From: Pohlia nutans
Taxonomy: Eukaryota > Streptophyta > Bryopsida > Bryales > Mniaceae
Assembly: GCA_022496805.1 (NCBI GenBank)
Contig: CM040092.1
Span: forward strand, 20,230,113-20,294,112
DNA length: 64,000 bases
Direction: 5' to 3'
A model generated the notes under the pieces. That model was given only the letters and a program-made list of their open reading frames with translations, was not told where the DNA came from and made no database searches. The position numbers and the translations under genes are program-made. Positions 43,751 through 55,554 of this stretch are shown in pieces (the stretch's first letter is position 1; the number at the start of each line of letters is the position of its first letter).

Positions 43751-43794
43751 TTAGTCTTATGTATATCTTGCCTGTTTTACCTATTTGAGAAAAA

Positions 43795-43968
43795 CAGCCC
43801 TTTGTTGGCTCTGACCGTAGGGAAGAGGTGTTGCGGGGACACTCAATTTTTTGGGCTAAATACCACTGTAGCAAATATATTCTGTCCATGATTCCACTGA
43901 AATGCATTCTCGTCCTTCACTTGTTCTATTCCGGTTAGAGCTCCTCGTAGCGTAGCTGCTTGTTTTGT
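43795..43968 (+). repeat. Dispersed repeat K (copy 1)
   Basis: Repeated in reverse at 50738-50893: TTGGCTCTGACCGTAGGGAA, CAATTTTTTGGGCTAAATACC and GCTCCTCGTAGCGTAG. It looks like an element of about 160 bp with unknown ends. Confidence 0.6.
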
Positions 43969-44406
43969 TTGTGCTAATGGGTTGAAAGAATGGGCAGGGT
44001 TCACAAAAAGCCTAGTACCTGAATGTTGAGAAAACTTATGTTGCGTTGTCATGTGGTTAACTATGGCCTTTGAATTGCAGTGCCTTGACTTTTTGCATTA
44101 TTGTCTTTTTTGTTGAGGTTGACAATGATGGAAACTAGGTGGTGATCAGGGCTCCAACTTCAAGGCGTGACAAATTTTTCTAACTGCAGGCCACGGAAAG
44201 TAGGCGTTATAGTGAGAGCTTGATGCATATCTGCTGAAGCTGCCGTGTGGAGATTTTTGTATCATTGGTATTATTAATGGCCATCCACACCACTTTGTGA
44301 GATTTCTCCAGTATTCTGGAGTATCACTAATTGGTGTGTTTTATCAGATTTAGTGCATTAGAATTTTAACGATAATGTGCACCTTGTAGTTGGCTTCTCT
44401 ACCAGG

Positions 44407-44550
44407 TACACTCAACCCTCTCTAATGGCACACTCTATAATTGCACGTTCGTTGTATATCCTGAGAATCTGTTTGTTGTTGTCACACCCAATTGGACAAC
44501 TTTCATTTGTCCCCCCAAAGTTGGTGTCATTAGAGAGGGTTGAGTGTAAA
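44407..44550. mobile_element. Small hairpin MITE, family I (copy 2)
   Basis: ACACTCAACCCTCTCTAATG at the left and CATTAGAGAGGGTTGAGTGT at the right form a perfect 20-bp inverted repeat. Confidence 0.75.
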
Positions 44551-44689
44551 CAATGAGGTGGGGGGTGGAGTGCCTTATTTAAATTACGTTCAAGTTGACC
44601 TTTGAAGTACTTTGATTTCTTTAAACCCCTTAAGGACTAAGGATTCATGGTTTTAAAATGACAAATTCAATTGATCATATTCATAAGGT

Positions 44690-45487
44690 TCTTTAGCCCT
44701 TATAGTAAGTTGTACCTAGGAATAAGAATTGTTGCACGAGAATTTGCTGTAGCGGGTTTTGGAATATTGGACATGCCACGTAATTCTTTAGTTAAAGAAT
44801 GATGGTGGAGAGTTGGAAGTCCATAGCAGCCCCGCCTCAAGAATCACATGTTTTGAATATTTTATCTTTCATGCAATGAGAGCAAAAGGGTGAACCCTTG
44901 CAAGGGCTTAACCCCTAAATGCCTAGAGCCCTCTCCAAATTCGGCAGTTTTGCAAAGATGCATTATAAAATGCAACCTAGAGGGATATTTTGAACTTGAT
45001 ATATGAATAAAAGTTGTACATTATGAATTTTAGATTCTATCCATACGGTTAGATCTATGGTTGCTATTACCAATAAAAATTTGAAACTTGAAATTCAAAA
45101 TTATTTTGTAATTCAATTACGAATAAGATATTGACAATCTACGGATGAAATCTTTTGTGATTGGTTGAAATGTAATACTCTAAGTGTAGTGATTTTTGGA
45201 GATTTTTTGGTTGCTTAATTTTATGAGTTGACTTTTTTTAGAGCACTTTTACACTGAAATCTTCAAAATTTTGGGTGAATCACTACAACATGAAATGAGG
45301 CCTAAAAATTTCACAAATCATCCCCTTTCTAATCGGATCACATATGCATGAAGCTAACTTCCCATAGAATCTACAATAAAAATTCCACACTGCAAAAAGT
45401 GCATGACGGATGAGAAATTTTGGATGAAATCTGTACATCGTCCAAAAAATGGACGCTCAGGCAGTTAGGGGTTAAGAACCTTATGTT
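44690..45487. mobile_element. Element X nested in A9
   Basis: Left end CATAAGGTTCTT, right end AGAACCTTATG. Only this copy was seen. It contains family B element B3 about 12 bp from its right end. Confidence 0.5.
44908..45475. mobile_element. TTAA-ended element, family B (B3)
   Basis: TTAACCCCTAAATGCCTAGAG to CTCAGGCAGTTAGGGG-TTAA, 568 bp. The last 25 bp resemble the CGTCCNAACG end of family C more than those of B1/B2. Confidence 0.85.
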
Positions 45488-45675
45488 GTGAAAAACATAA
45501 TTTAGATAGGATCAAATTCTATATCACTGGAAGTAATAAAGAACACTGCACGTGTTGGGTCAAAAACCAAATAAGCTTGAACAAAAGGAAGTCCACATAA
45601 GACCAATTCAAAACTGCTAAAAAAAGACTATGAGACCCAACTTGAGCTTCTAAGTCCTTTAGGGGTTAATTCGCG

Positions 45676-46260
45676 ATGCCCAGGTATTTCCTTATTAAGT
45701 GCTTCTTTATCTAGTAGATTTTGATGATGTAGCCAAATTCTTCTCATACTTAGACTCAGATGAAATGGGATACGATTCAGTATAGTGGTGATTTTGACGT
45801 TCTGGCATGTTGTGAATAACTATACTAATAAATTTTCTAACCGTGTTTCTTTTGCTTGCAAACCAGAATGGATCTGACATGTGCGTTTTTTTTCTGGCTA
45901 TATTTTGTTAGATTTCTCTACAAAATGACATTTCTCTTTTGTTAAGGAGAAAAATGAGAAAATTTTGAATTTTTTTGCCAAATTTTCTCTATAAGATAGC
46001 CAGATTTATGAAGAACTGCCAAAATATAAAAAGAATTCTTTCAAAGCTTAAGATTTTGCCAAATTTTCTTTCCCAATTTTTTTTTTACATCGCCAGTTAG
46101 GTTTCAAGAAAAAAAACACAGGAAAATCACTGAAGGAGACGCACCCAAACTGGCTCAAATGAAATCAATAATGAGACTTTACATTTGATGTTCAGGAAAA
46201 CTGACAGTTTTACTCAAAACTACCCAGGTAAATGCTTTTTCAACATACTTTCAAAGACCA
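45676..46260. other. AT-rich DNA without recognised features
   Basis: No gene or repeat ends seen. Confidence 0.4.
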
Positions 46261-46261
46261 A

Positions 46262-47060
46262 GACCGCGTGCGTGTGTGTCTCAAATTGAAGGTACTTGGC
46301 TCAAATTGAACCACAAGTCTATAATTGAACTGTACATGTCTCAAATTGAACAGTACACGTCTCAAATTGAACCATATACGTCTATAATCAAACCATACTG
46401 TACACGTCTCAAATTGAACGATATAGGTCTATAATCGAATCGTATCGTACACGTCTTAAATTGGACCATATGTGTCTCAAATTGAACCATATACATCTAT
46501 AATTGAACCGTATCATATTGTACACGTCTCAAATTGAAACATATGTGTCTCAAACTGAACCATATATGTATAAAATTGAATGGTATGCATCTCTAATTGA
46601 ATCACATGTGTCTCTATTTGAACCACATTGTACATTGCATATCAAATACGATAAGTGGACCTCGGGCAAGTTTGCCAACAAATGTTTCTAAAAATAAACG
46701 ACAAAATTTTGTGGGAATTTTATTTATTTATTTTTAAATTGTACAATGAAAATGAGAATCTTGGATAATATCTGAAAATATCCTTTTGTCGAACCACTAT
46801 TTTCCCAAAGAAAATGAATATTTAACATAGATGTGCCAACCCTGCCATCCATTGTCCAATTCAACATATGTGATTCATTGAACTGTGTTGTCGCTCATCA
46901 CATATCAAATGCATATCTCAAACCGATCCATATGAATCACTAATTGAACCATATGTATCACATATCAAATAAATAATCTCTCATTGAATTGTATCTCGTA
47001 TCAACTGCTTGTTTCTAATTGAACCATATGAGTCTCTAATTGGACTCTATCAATTACTTC
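46262..47060 (+). repeat. Tandem array based on CTCAAATTGAACCATAT
   Basis: At least fifteen imperfect units of about 20-28 bp (GTCTCAAATTGAACC, CTATAATTGAACCGTA and similar) run from 46278 to 46630. A looser set continues from 46860 to 47050, and a single unit recurs at 47437. Confidence 0.7.
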
Positions 47061-47306
47061 CTCCGTTTCATAATAAGAGTTCATTTTTTTGGCATGTTTT
47101 AACTTAGCATTTTTTTTTGCCAAAAAAAAATCATCTTAATACTCATAAAATTGACTATTTTTAATAGTAGTATGTAGTTTTTTTGTCACTCTCATTGTTC
47201 GTCCCGTTTGAAGTGAACAATGCTCACGTTTGAAATATAAAACATAGGACAAAAATTAGGGGAAAAAGATGCCAAAAGGTGAACTCTTATTATGAAACAA
47301 ATGAAG
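47057..47306. mobile_element. Stowaway-like MITE (S4)
   Basis: TA-CTTCCTCCGTTTCATAATAA to CTTATTATGAAACAAATGAAG-TA. The interior has the shared GTCACTCTCATTGTTCG block. Confidence 0.75.
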
Positions 47307-47585
47307 TATTAAATAACGTACACCAACTTATGTTTCCAATTCTAACAATAGACATTTTTGGTTTGGGATGTACAACACCACCAAAACATGAGGGAAGAAT
47401 TGGAAACATGGTGGTAATAGGTTGACATACTTACATGTCTCAAATTGAACCATATGTGTCTTCAAACCATAATTTACAAAAACAATTTCCATATAACTAA
47501 CATTTAATGTCTCAAGACTATAATTTCTTTCTAATTATATATTGATTGAAGAGACCCTAAGACCTATGATCATAGGCATCAGAAG

Positions 47586-47727
47586 TACACTCTACCCTCT
47601 ATAATATGACAATATTATTGTTTCAAGCAATACTCATGTGACAAGTCATTTCTGTGACTAATCCACGCTTGCCACCTTGAAATTAGGACTCCCCAAACAT
47701 GTCATAATAGAGAAGGACAACTGTAGC
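47586..47727. mobile_element. Short repeat element, family H-like (copy 3)
   Basis: TACACTCTACCCTCTATAAT to GTCATAATAGAGAAGGACAAC. Its ends resemble those of family I (ACTCAACCCTCTCTAAT), so the two groups may be related. Confidence 0.6.
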
Positions 47728-48280
47728 GGGAAATGACTCTTTATTTACTATGACCTCTTCTGATTGAGGAATGCACATTGTGAAGGTACGACCTCTCACT
47801 TCGATCTTTAGGGGGGTGCACTCTACATTATGTTTGAAAATCACATGCGTTCGTGACCCTCTCAAAAAACCTCATATATACGAGGGGTTATATGTTTAAA
47901 AACCTTTCTATACATATTAGATTCGTCCTAAATGTATGTTTAAAATAAGTATAAGTCAATATTTTAGGCTCTAAATATGTTTATTGTATGTATACGTAAT
48001 ATGGCATTGTTCAAATTAATACCCCTTCTGTGCACTCACGTATACTTGTATGTGTTTAGTACAGTACGGAGAAGTGTCTACTTTTAGGGGGACATTGAGC
48101 AAAGACAATCCGGACGTATTCCTTCCGGTTGAAGAACTCTACACAATAAAAATAAAATAATCATTGCTGTTGTGGTAGTCACTCTCATTGTCTGTGTAGT
48201 GAGCTGTGGTTTTTGAGTTTGCTTGTAATGCACCGCCCCGGCCCTCAATCAATCAATCAGTCAATCAATCCTGCTTGCTT

Positions 48281-48520
48281 TTATTCACTCAGCCAAGCGT
48301 GCATGCAGGCCGGTCTCGGAAGGATGATGGATATGTCGCGGCCGTGAGGACCACCAACCGGCCATGTCACTTGAATTGTGCGGTGCTCAAAGAATGTACC
48401 GTCGCCACCAACAAAAGTAGAAGCCCGGCTCATGGCCTTGTGGCACGCAAAAGTGCCTCTGCAACTTGAATGTGAGAATTCCCAAAAAAACCCAATTTTT
48501 TTTTCTTCTTTTTGTTCCAT
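48281..48520 (-). other. GC-rich segment, possible terminal exon of an unknown gene
   Basis: On the minus strand an acceptor-like AAGTTGCAG at about 48460 opens a frame with GTFACHKAMSRASTFVGGDG and QVTWPVGGPHGRDISIILP, ending in TGA. The base composition is much richer in G+C than the flanks. The opposite strand is also open. No family recognised. Confidence 0.25.
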
Positions 48521-48868
48521 GCAAAAATCGCAACATTGGGACTTCCTTTTTCTCTAAAACAGCATGATCTCCACTCTTCTTATATAATGCCAAGTGTCAC
48601 TCTTGTTGGTTGGTCAACCTACAACCCTTTTACTCGATGCACTAGGTAATTCTAGACTATGGGGTATAACCGCAAGTCAAGACCTACCGAGCCACAACAT
48701 TGGCGAGGGAGGTACTGACCTACGGTTGTTTCCCATAGTCTTGCCTGCTTTTGAATTACCGAACATAATCTCAATGCAAGCCAATTTGAGCCATTGGATC
48801 TCAAGATGAACGTGGACCGAATTGAATTTTTTTTAAAAGCAAAGAAAAGTGAAGTTGAGCGTGCGTGT

Positions 48869-49179
48869 AAGGTAACTATACTTTAAAGCGTCCCCCTTAT
48901 CAACTGGGCCTATTTACACACAGAAAACAAAAAATATTTTTGGTGTCTTAGTAGCAAGTTCACAAGGATTCCAACGCACTTTAGCACGCATTATTTGGAC
49001 ACCGTATAAATAAGTTTTTCCAAAGTGTTGACTATAGGTTGACCATAAAACGACCCTAAACTCTGATGTTTGGATTGTGCACATTCTCATCAATAGTAGG
49101 GTGTCAGAATCTACTTATTATGGAAGATTGAGCTAGGAACGATTTAAGGAAAAGGTCACTTTTAGATATAGTTACCTTA
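48869..49179. mobile_element. Inverted-repeat element, family G (G2)
   Basis: AAGGTAACTATACTTTAAAG to TTTTAGATATAGTTACCTTA. It carries the uninterrupted ATAC-TTTAAAGCG site that is filled by a D element in G3. Confidence 0.75.
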
Positions 49180-49919
49180 GAGTCCAAACAATGAGTCAAG
49201 TTCGCTTCTTGGTGAAGAGTTAATGCTACCTGCTAAGAAATTAATGCTCTCTAGCATAACGAGTTCTAATCCCTCTCCTCTAGTCCAATGGTATCTTGAC
49301 ACCATGGCAAAAAGAGGCTGCATTGAGATTATGTAAGGTTTTACCAGAAAATGCAGATACAGTATGGACGATCATAATTCAAAGTAACTGGGCATTACAG
49401 TCAATAACCTTTTTGGTTATCTAGTCCATTTCCTATAAGACCACCGTCCTGTCATTCAAGTTCCAATCTCGCAAATTTTGTGTTGTTATTGTCACACCCT
49501 CCAATATCTCATTCTGGCATTGCAGAGAATAAATGTTGATGTGTGCATAATTATATGATTGGACATTTGGACACTCTAGTTTTGAGTAGATGTACATTAC
49601 TAGAGTGTCTATCCCTGATATCCTTGATAGGGGAGAGTAGTTTTGTCCCAATAATCCTTTGTCCAGTGGGCACCGGGTTATTGACATTACGAACAGACAC
49701 TTTATTCACGTCGGCCTCGCAAAAGGACCAGAGTTTTTATCTATTTATCTAAATGTACATTGATAATCATTTGTGATATAAATTGAGCCCTAAGCATGGA
49801 TATTGGCTTCTAATTCTCATTAGTGTTACTGATTTGGCAATCTAGCTTCACAGTGAGGTGCTTGAATCCCATGTTATGATGTTATGTATTAGGACAACCG
49901 ATTCTTTTTGGACATAATC
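49180..49919. other. Intergenic DNA without recognised features
   Basis: Short frames on both strands lack coding character. No repeat ends found. Confidence 0.4.
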
Positions 49920-50502
49920 TTAACCCATAACTACTTGAGCGTCCATTTTTTGGACAATGTACAATTTCATCCATGTTTTCTAACCCATCATGCACTTTTG
50001 GCAGTGTGGATTTTTTATTGTAGATTTTATGGGAAGTTAGCTTCATGCATATGTGAACCAATTAAAAAGGGGATGATTTGTGAAATTTTTATGCCTCATT
50101 TCATGTTGCAGTGAATCACCAAAAAATTCGAAGATCTTAGTTCAAACGAATCAAAAGTGCTCTTAAAAAAGTCAACTCATAAAATTAAGTACCAAAAAAT
50201 CTCCAAAAATCAGTACACTTAGATCATTACATTTCAATCCATCACAATAATTTTCATTCATAGATTGTTAATAGCTTATTCATAATTGAATTACAAAAGA
50301 ATTTTGAATTTTGAGTTTCAAATTTTATACAAAATATTGGTAATAGCAATCATAGATGTAACTGTATGGATAGAATCTAAAATTCATAATGTACAAATTT
50401 TATTCATACATCAAGTTCAAAATATCCCTCTTAATTGCATTTTATAATGCATCTTCGCAAAACTGCCAAATTTGGAGAGGGCTCTAGGCATTTAGGAGTT
50501 AA
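49920..50502. mobile_element. TTAA-ended element, family B (B4, reversed)
   Basis: Reads TTAACCCATAACTACTTGAGC at the left and TCTAGGCATTTAGGAG-TTAA at the right, the reverse of B1-B3. 583 bp. Confidence 0.8.
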
Positions 50503-50737
50503 CTGATTTTGGGAATGGCTACTTTTACACTAGAAAAAAATGGGAAAAAGAGTGAATGAAATTGCCAAAATCCTCTAAATGCAATTCTAAAATCGTGAGC
50601 ATTTGGATGAAAGTGCCTTATAATATATGATTTTATGCAAGAACACACACACAGATATATATGGATAATCCTATCCATTTTTTCCCTACCTAGCTCTATT
50701 CCAGGATGAGTGTCACTCTACGAATGGATGGAAAAAC

Positions 50738-50893
50738 AAGCAACTACGCTACGAGGAGCTCTAACTGGAATAGAACGGGTGAAGGACGAAAATGCATTTC
50801 AGTAGAATCATGGACGGAATATATTTGCTACAGTGGTATTTAGCCCAAAAAATTGAGTGTCCCCGCAACACCTCTTCCCTACAGTCAGAGCCA
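50738..50893 (-). repeat. Dispersed repeat K (copy 2, reversed)
   Basis: Reverse of 43795-43968 with a few differences. The two copies lie about 6.8 kb apart in opposite orientation. Nothing else was recognised to 51393. Confidence 0.6.
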
Positions 50894-51393
50894 ATAAATT
50901 ATTTATTTTATTTTTAAATGGCTGGATGGGGGCAAGGATACTTGATTCATGTTGAAATTTGGTTGGCACCGTTGCCTTGTGATTACAAGTTCCTTTCATA
51001 GCAGAAAGTGTCAACTTGATTCATATTGAAATCTGTTTGCCATGTTGCTTTGTGATTTCAAGTTCCTTTCATAGCCGAAAGCATTGCATTATTAGGAAAG
51101 AGACAGATGACATATTTGGGAGTTTTGAAACGGGAGACTGAAATTGTGGTCTGTTGTGGTCAATGAGGGTTTGTCATGTCTATTTATGTGGGGTTGACAA
51201 AATAGGTGTTGATGGATGTGGCTTAGGGCTGCTTTACATATGAAGTCGAGGTCGTTTTTTCTTGGGGCAATGCAACCAAATTTCAGCCAATTCAGCCCAT
51301 GTTAACTCTAATCTTTAAAGGTCCCTTGGGATAGTAGATACATTGGCGTATATTTGGCATTTGTTGTAAGTAGAAAGTTTCAAATTGAGACCC

Positions 51394-51512
51394 CACTAGT
51401 AGAAAAGGTGGCATTCCCTAGGGAGATGCTCAGGTAAAATCACTATGCATGCGTGGAATTGGGCACTACTTGCTTGGGCATCTCCCTCGGCAGTGCCACC
51501 TTTTCTTCTAAT
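51394..51512. mobile_element. CACTA-like short inverted-repeat element
   Basis: CACTAGTAGAAAAGGTGGCA at the left. The right arm TGCCACCTTTTCTTCTAATT is its imperfect reverse. GGGAGATGC / GCATCTCCC pair further inside. Confidence 0.6.
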
Positions 51513-51651
51513 TCCCTAATAGCTCATTATAACCATGTCGATATAAATTTTAATTTCATTTTTGATCTTAAACCCATGGGAAGTGTAGAACCATTCCAAA
51601 TACAATAGAATAATGTTGTATAATATTGGTCACAACAAGCTCTCTGGACCT

Positions 51652-52570
51652 TTAACCCCTGAAGGACCAGGTGGACACATTGTGTCCAAGAATAATTTCA
51701 TTACTGTAATAACTTATTTGGAATCCATAATGTTGAATCAATGTTAACTAGAGAATTGTAAATGTCTGTTACAAGAACAAAAAATTCTCCAAGATTTGCA
51801 ATTACATTGATCAATCCACTGGGGAAAAACTAAAACGTCAACGTAGGTGAACTTGGGACATGGTAGTTAGGGAGGTTGATGACCTAGAGGGCATTTTCAC
51901 ACTAGGACGTCACATTTGTCAACAAAAAAAAAGTGTACAATATGTAAATAAATTCCATTACTACATCATTAACACTATATAATAATTACGGAAAATGTTT
52001 AAATATATTTTTAATGGAATCTTTTTCAGAAACTTTGGAATATTTTTTACATATTTTACATTATTTTGGAATATTTTGGAATATTCCAAAAATACATTTG
52101 AAATTTTTACACATTTTATGCAATGTAACAATTAATAATGGTCACAAACACCAGCTCAACGAGTTACTAACAAGTCACTTCACCCAAACATAAATCTTTG
52201 AGAATCAATCATTGTTGTTGTATTTAGTTTTAGAACACCATTTTTTGTGAGCACCTAGATATAGTACATCTTTGTATGCTCTTGAAATTTCAAACGCTAA
52301 TCATAGTTTTAGAATTTATGAGAATGTTTGCGATGAATGACCAAAAATTTCAGAAAACAACTCATGATCAAACCTTATAATCATGTAATATATATGGTAG
52401 ATTGTTCTGAAAATCAATATACAGTCTCACGACTAAATCCTCTTTGAGCTTCAACGGTGAAGTTTTCTACTTAAACACCAATGAAGAGATACAACTGCCT
52501 TTTTGAAAGCATCACGAGAAAGTGATCATTTTTTTGGGATGAGCATGGTCCTTTAGGGGTTTAGGGTTAA
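51652..52570. mobile_element. TTAA-ended element, family D (D1)
   Basis: TTAACCCCTGAAGGACCAGG to GGTCCTTTAGGGGTTTAGGG-TTAA, 919 bp. It matches D2 (927 bp) throughout. The right end has an added telomere-like TTTAGGG. Confidence 0.8.
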
Positions 52571-52618
52571 GGCCACCCTCAAGTACTCAATATAATACGG
52601 AGTCCATTTCTCTTGTGT

Positions 52619-53432
52619 TTAACCCCTAAGCGTCCCAACGTCCAGATTTTGGACGTTTTTGAGGAACATTCACCTTCGAAGAGCTGTAACTTTTGCAAAA
52701 CGTGTCAGATTTTTATGAAATTTTGAAAAAACTCCCCGCATGATGTATGAAATGTGTGGTAAAAATTTCAGATCAATCCGAGATGAATTGAATTTTTGGT
52801 GATCATTTGAAAGTAGGTATCTTTTTTTTGGACAGTTCTGTGAATTTTGATGGCAGCAACTTCGGGGGCTTGTATCTCCTTCATCCCATGTCCGTTTTCA
52901 ATAAAACTTGTTGGATTGAATTCCCCTTGAAGTCTAGTTACCATGATAAAATTTTCAGGTCAATCCGTGTTGTTCTGAATGTTTGGGAGTCATTTTAGTG
53001 CACGGGTCTAGTTTGAACACTTTTTGCTTTTTGGTTCAAATGGGTCACTTTTTGGGCTACTTTTTGACATTGCAAGGCCATTTTAGGGCACATTAAATTT
53101 TTCATAAGGCTTTTTTGGTACCAATGTGTTTATATGATGATTTTGAACTACTTTATAGTTGAAAGTTTTTTCATTTGAGTAGTTTTGAAAACGAATTTCA
53201 CCTCTAACTGTGTTGCTAAGAAAATTTCAGCATCCTTTTTTAGCACTAAAACACTATGATCTTGCAATCTATATGGCCAAATGACCCCGAAATTGATCCA
53301 CATGATCTACAACATGTATGTTACAAGATTGTACGGTTGAGATTTCTATACCTCACTTACATTTAGATCTATAACACATCAAAAGCGATGATGATTTTAA
53401 GCCCAAAAAAGCTAGGGACCCTTAAGGATTAA
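52619..53432. mobile_element. TTAA-ended element, family C (C2)
   Basis: TTAACCCCTAAGCGTCCCAACG to AGGGACCCTTAAGGA-TTAA, 814 bp, the same length as C1. A 63-codon frame inside (52807-52998) is not conserved in the other copies. Confidence 0.85.
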
Positions 53433-54046
53433 TGGCGTTGACGTCAAAAGAGTTGAAGAAAATAAGAGCCAAAAAGAGCCGTTTAGATTTGAAAACAATT
53501 CAAGGGTGTTGATTGTTGGAAAAAGGTATTTTTTAAGAAAAAATATAGAAATCTAGAAACAACCCCAAGGTCACGAACTGCCCTTTCATTTTCGGTGCAC
53601 CCAATTCTTTGAGTTGGGGTTGTGTCAGACCTTATCGTTTTTAATTTTAAAATTGATTTCAAAAATTTGACCTCAAGTCTTGGTGTAAAGGAATTGGAGC
53701 AGCTTTTGGGATTTGGTCCAATACGAGCCCTCTTATACATCATAACAGCCTCAACTGGTGTCTTGCATCAGTTTACCAAAGTAAAAAAATAATATATATA
53801 TATTTTTTAAAGCCTATGTAACTGAAAGGGTGCACCTGAAACTGGACATGGCTGTTACATATATAATTGTATATAACGTACATGTGTTTACTTTCTTCAA
53901 TTATAAGGATGTCATGTTCTGCGTTACCACAGCAGTACTTACGACATAGATAAGCTTGAGAGTCCGGCACGTCAAGTGCAACTACTGTAATAATTCTCTT
54001 GTGGACATACTCTATGGCTAACTCTTATAACTACACAGAAATCACC
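53433..54046. other. Intergenic DNA without recognised features
   Basis: A short (TA)n tract lies at about 53790-53803. No gene or repeat ends seen. Confidence 0.4.
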
Positions 54047-54050
54047 ATAT

Positions 54051-54201
54051 ATCGCTATATTTGTTTAATTGGGAATTTCTGCCATATTGGGACTCTTTGA
54101 AATCTACAACTGGTATAGAATTTCTCACTGAATCTATGTCAGTTGTAGATTTCAAAGAGTCCCAATATGACAAAAAATTCCAATTAAACAAATATGACGA
54201 T
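54051..54201. mobile_element. Near-perfect hairpin MITE, family J (J3)
   Basis: 151 bp, ATCGCTATATTTGTTTAATT to its reverse, flanked by ATAT on both sides. Confidence 0.85.
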
Positions 54202-54209
54202 ATATATTG

Positions 54210-54405
54210 TGGGTGGGTGAATGGCATGGGTACATTCATCCATCTTAACATATTTTCATCCAAATTACCAAAATTTTGTCCAATTTGAACAAACTTCATC
54301 CAATTTGGATGAATTTTACCACAGTGTTTTGAAGAAATGACTATTAGTAAAGCCTCTCATAAATACTGGTACCGTGGACCACAGTATATGGGGATTTTGG
54401 TGTAA
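54210..54405. mobile_element. Inverted-repeat MITE, family M (copy 2, reversed)
   Basis: Reverse relative of 1166-1347, ending CCACAGTATATGGGGATTTT. It begins about 10 bp after hairpin J3. Confidence 0.55.
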
Positions 54406-55028
54406 CATGATCAATGGATCTCAAGAAGAGGCTTGTTTTCCAAGTCTATTGTCATGGTCCTGATGGAGTTGCAAAACAATTCCTGAGGTCCGGAATCACA
54501 ACAGGTTAGTGTTGAAATTGAATTTCCATGTCAGAGTTTGAGAAGTCCACTTCACCCTCAACCAATCACAAGGTGACATGTGGCACTTTTTGACAAAATA
54601 ATAATCATTTTTGTGTCGGAATCAACCTAGAGTACCTCTCCAAATCTCATTTTTTATCTTGACCACAAGTTTGAGAACATTGTAAATAATTTAATAGTCA
54701 TAACACTCTCAAGTCCACCCGATGTACACCCTTAAAATCTGCATAAAATGTGAGAGAATAAGCATCAAATGTCAAGAATCAGAATCAAAGAAACATCTTG
54801 ACCATCTTTAGCTAAAGCCATGTCATTTTCTTCCCTTCTTCTAAATAGGATGTACTGGTGAAAACGGCTACCCAAGATAAATGGAACATTGCTCGAAATT
54901 TTTGGTATTACGTGGTGGGCCTCCCAAGTTTGAGCGGGCACCTTAGGAACCTACCCAGGTTTGAATTGGGCACCTCGAGAGTGGAGATGTACATCCTCAA
55001 GTGCAATAGGGACATGTGTCACCCAAGC
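54406..55028. other. Intergenic DNA, possible gene fragment
   Basis: A plus-strand frame near 54420-54505 (KKRLVFQVYCHGPDGVAKQF) ends at a donor-like CAACAG|GTTAGTG, but no second exon was found. No other feature seen. Confidence 0.25.
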
Positions 55029-55366
55029 TTAACCCCTAAAGGCCTAAACGTCCCAACGTCCAGAAACTGGATCACGAATAGATTCGAAGCCTTGTAACTT
55101 TCTCATACAACCTCGGATGATTTTCATCCAAGTCATCTTTGAAAGCCTATTAAATTCTCTACCAACTACAATAAATCTCTTGTGATGGGGAGTTGTTGAT
55201 GATATTGGAGAGGCCTCCAACTACAAGTATGTCTAATTTGTTGGGTAGATTTTATGCTTGCAATGGTCTTCTCATGTACACCTCATGTACATCTGAGCCA
55301 TGCTAATATCTACTTTTGAGGCTAGAATCTACTTCTGTTCAAAGGGTTGGTACGTTTAGGGGTTAA
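55029..55366. mobile_element. TTAA-ended element, family H (single copy)
   Basis: TTAACCCCTAAAGGCCTAAACG to GGTACGTTTAGGGG-TTAA, 338 bp. The interior is unlike the other families. Confidence 0.7.
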
Positions 55367-55554
55367 TTGCATGTTCAAGCAAGGGAATGGAAATGATTTA
55401 TTGTGTGGCAAGAGATGGCAAGGGGATGACATGAGCAAAAGTGTAGCGGCCACAACTAGTTAAAGAATGTTATTGTACTTGGATAAATGAGAGAAAAAAC
55501 AAAAAGATTTAGAGTGTGTACCACTTGGATGAAGTTTGAATGAAATCAACCAAA

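Larger units (their letters stand above)
44621..45669. mobile_element. TTAA-ended element, family A (A9), split by nested insertions
   Basis: The left part reads CCCCTTAAGGACTAAGG to TTGATCATATT. The right part resumes GTGAAAAACATAATTTAG near 45490 and ends TCCTTTAGGGG-TTAA. The interruption is element X (44690-45487), which itself holds B3. Confidence 0.7.

Noticed and set aside
46262..46640. Regularly spaced repeats resembling a CRISPR array
   Set aside because: Units are imperfect, directly adjacent, without unique spacers, and the DNA is clearly eukaryotic.
52807..52998. 63-codon plus-strand frame as a gene
   Set aside because: It lies inside family C element C2 and is not open in C1, C3 or C4.
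54895..55025. Possible coding or tRNA-related GC-richer segment before the family H element
   Set aside because: Frames are short, and the segment shows neither conserved motifs nor cloverleaf pairing.
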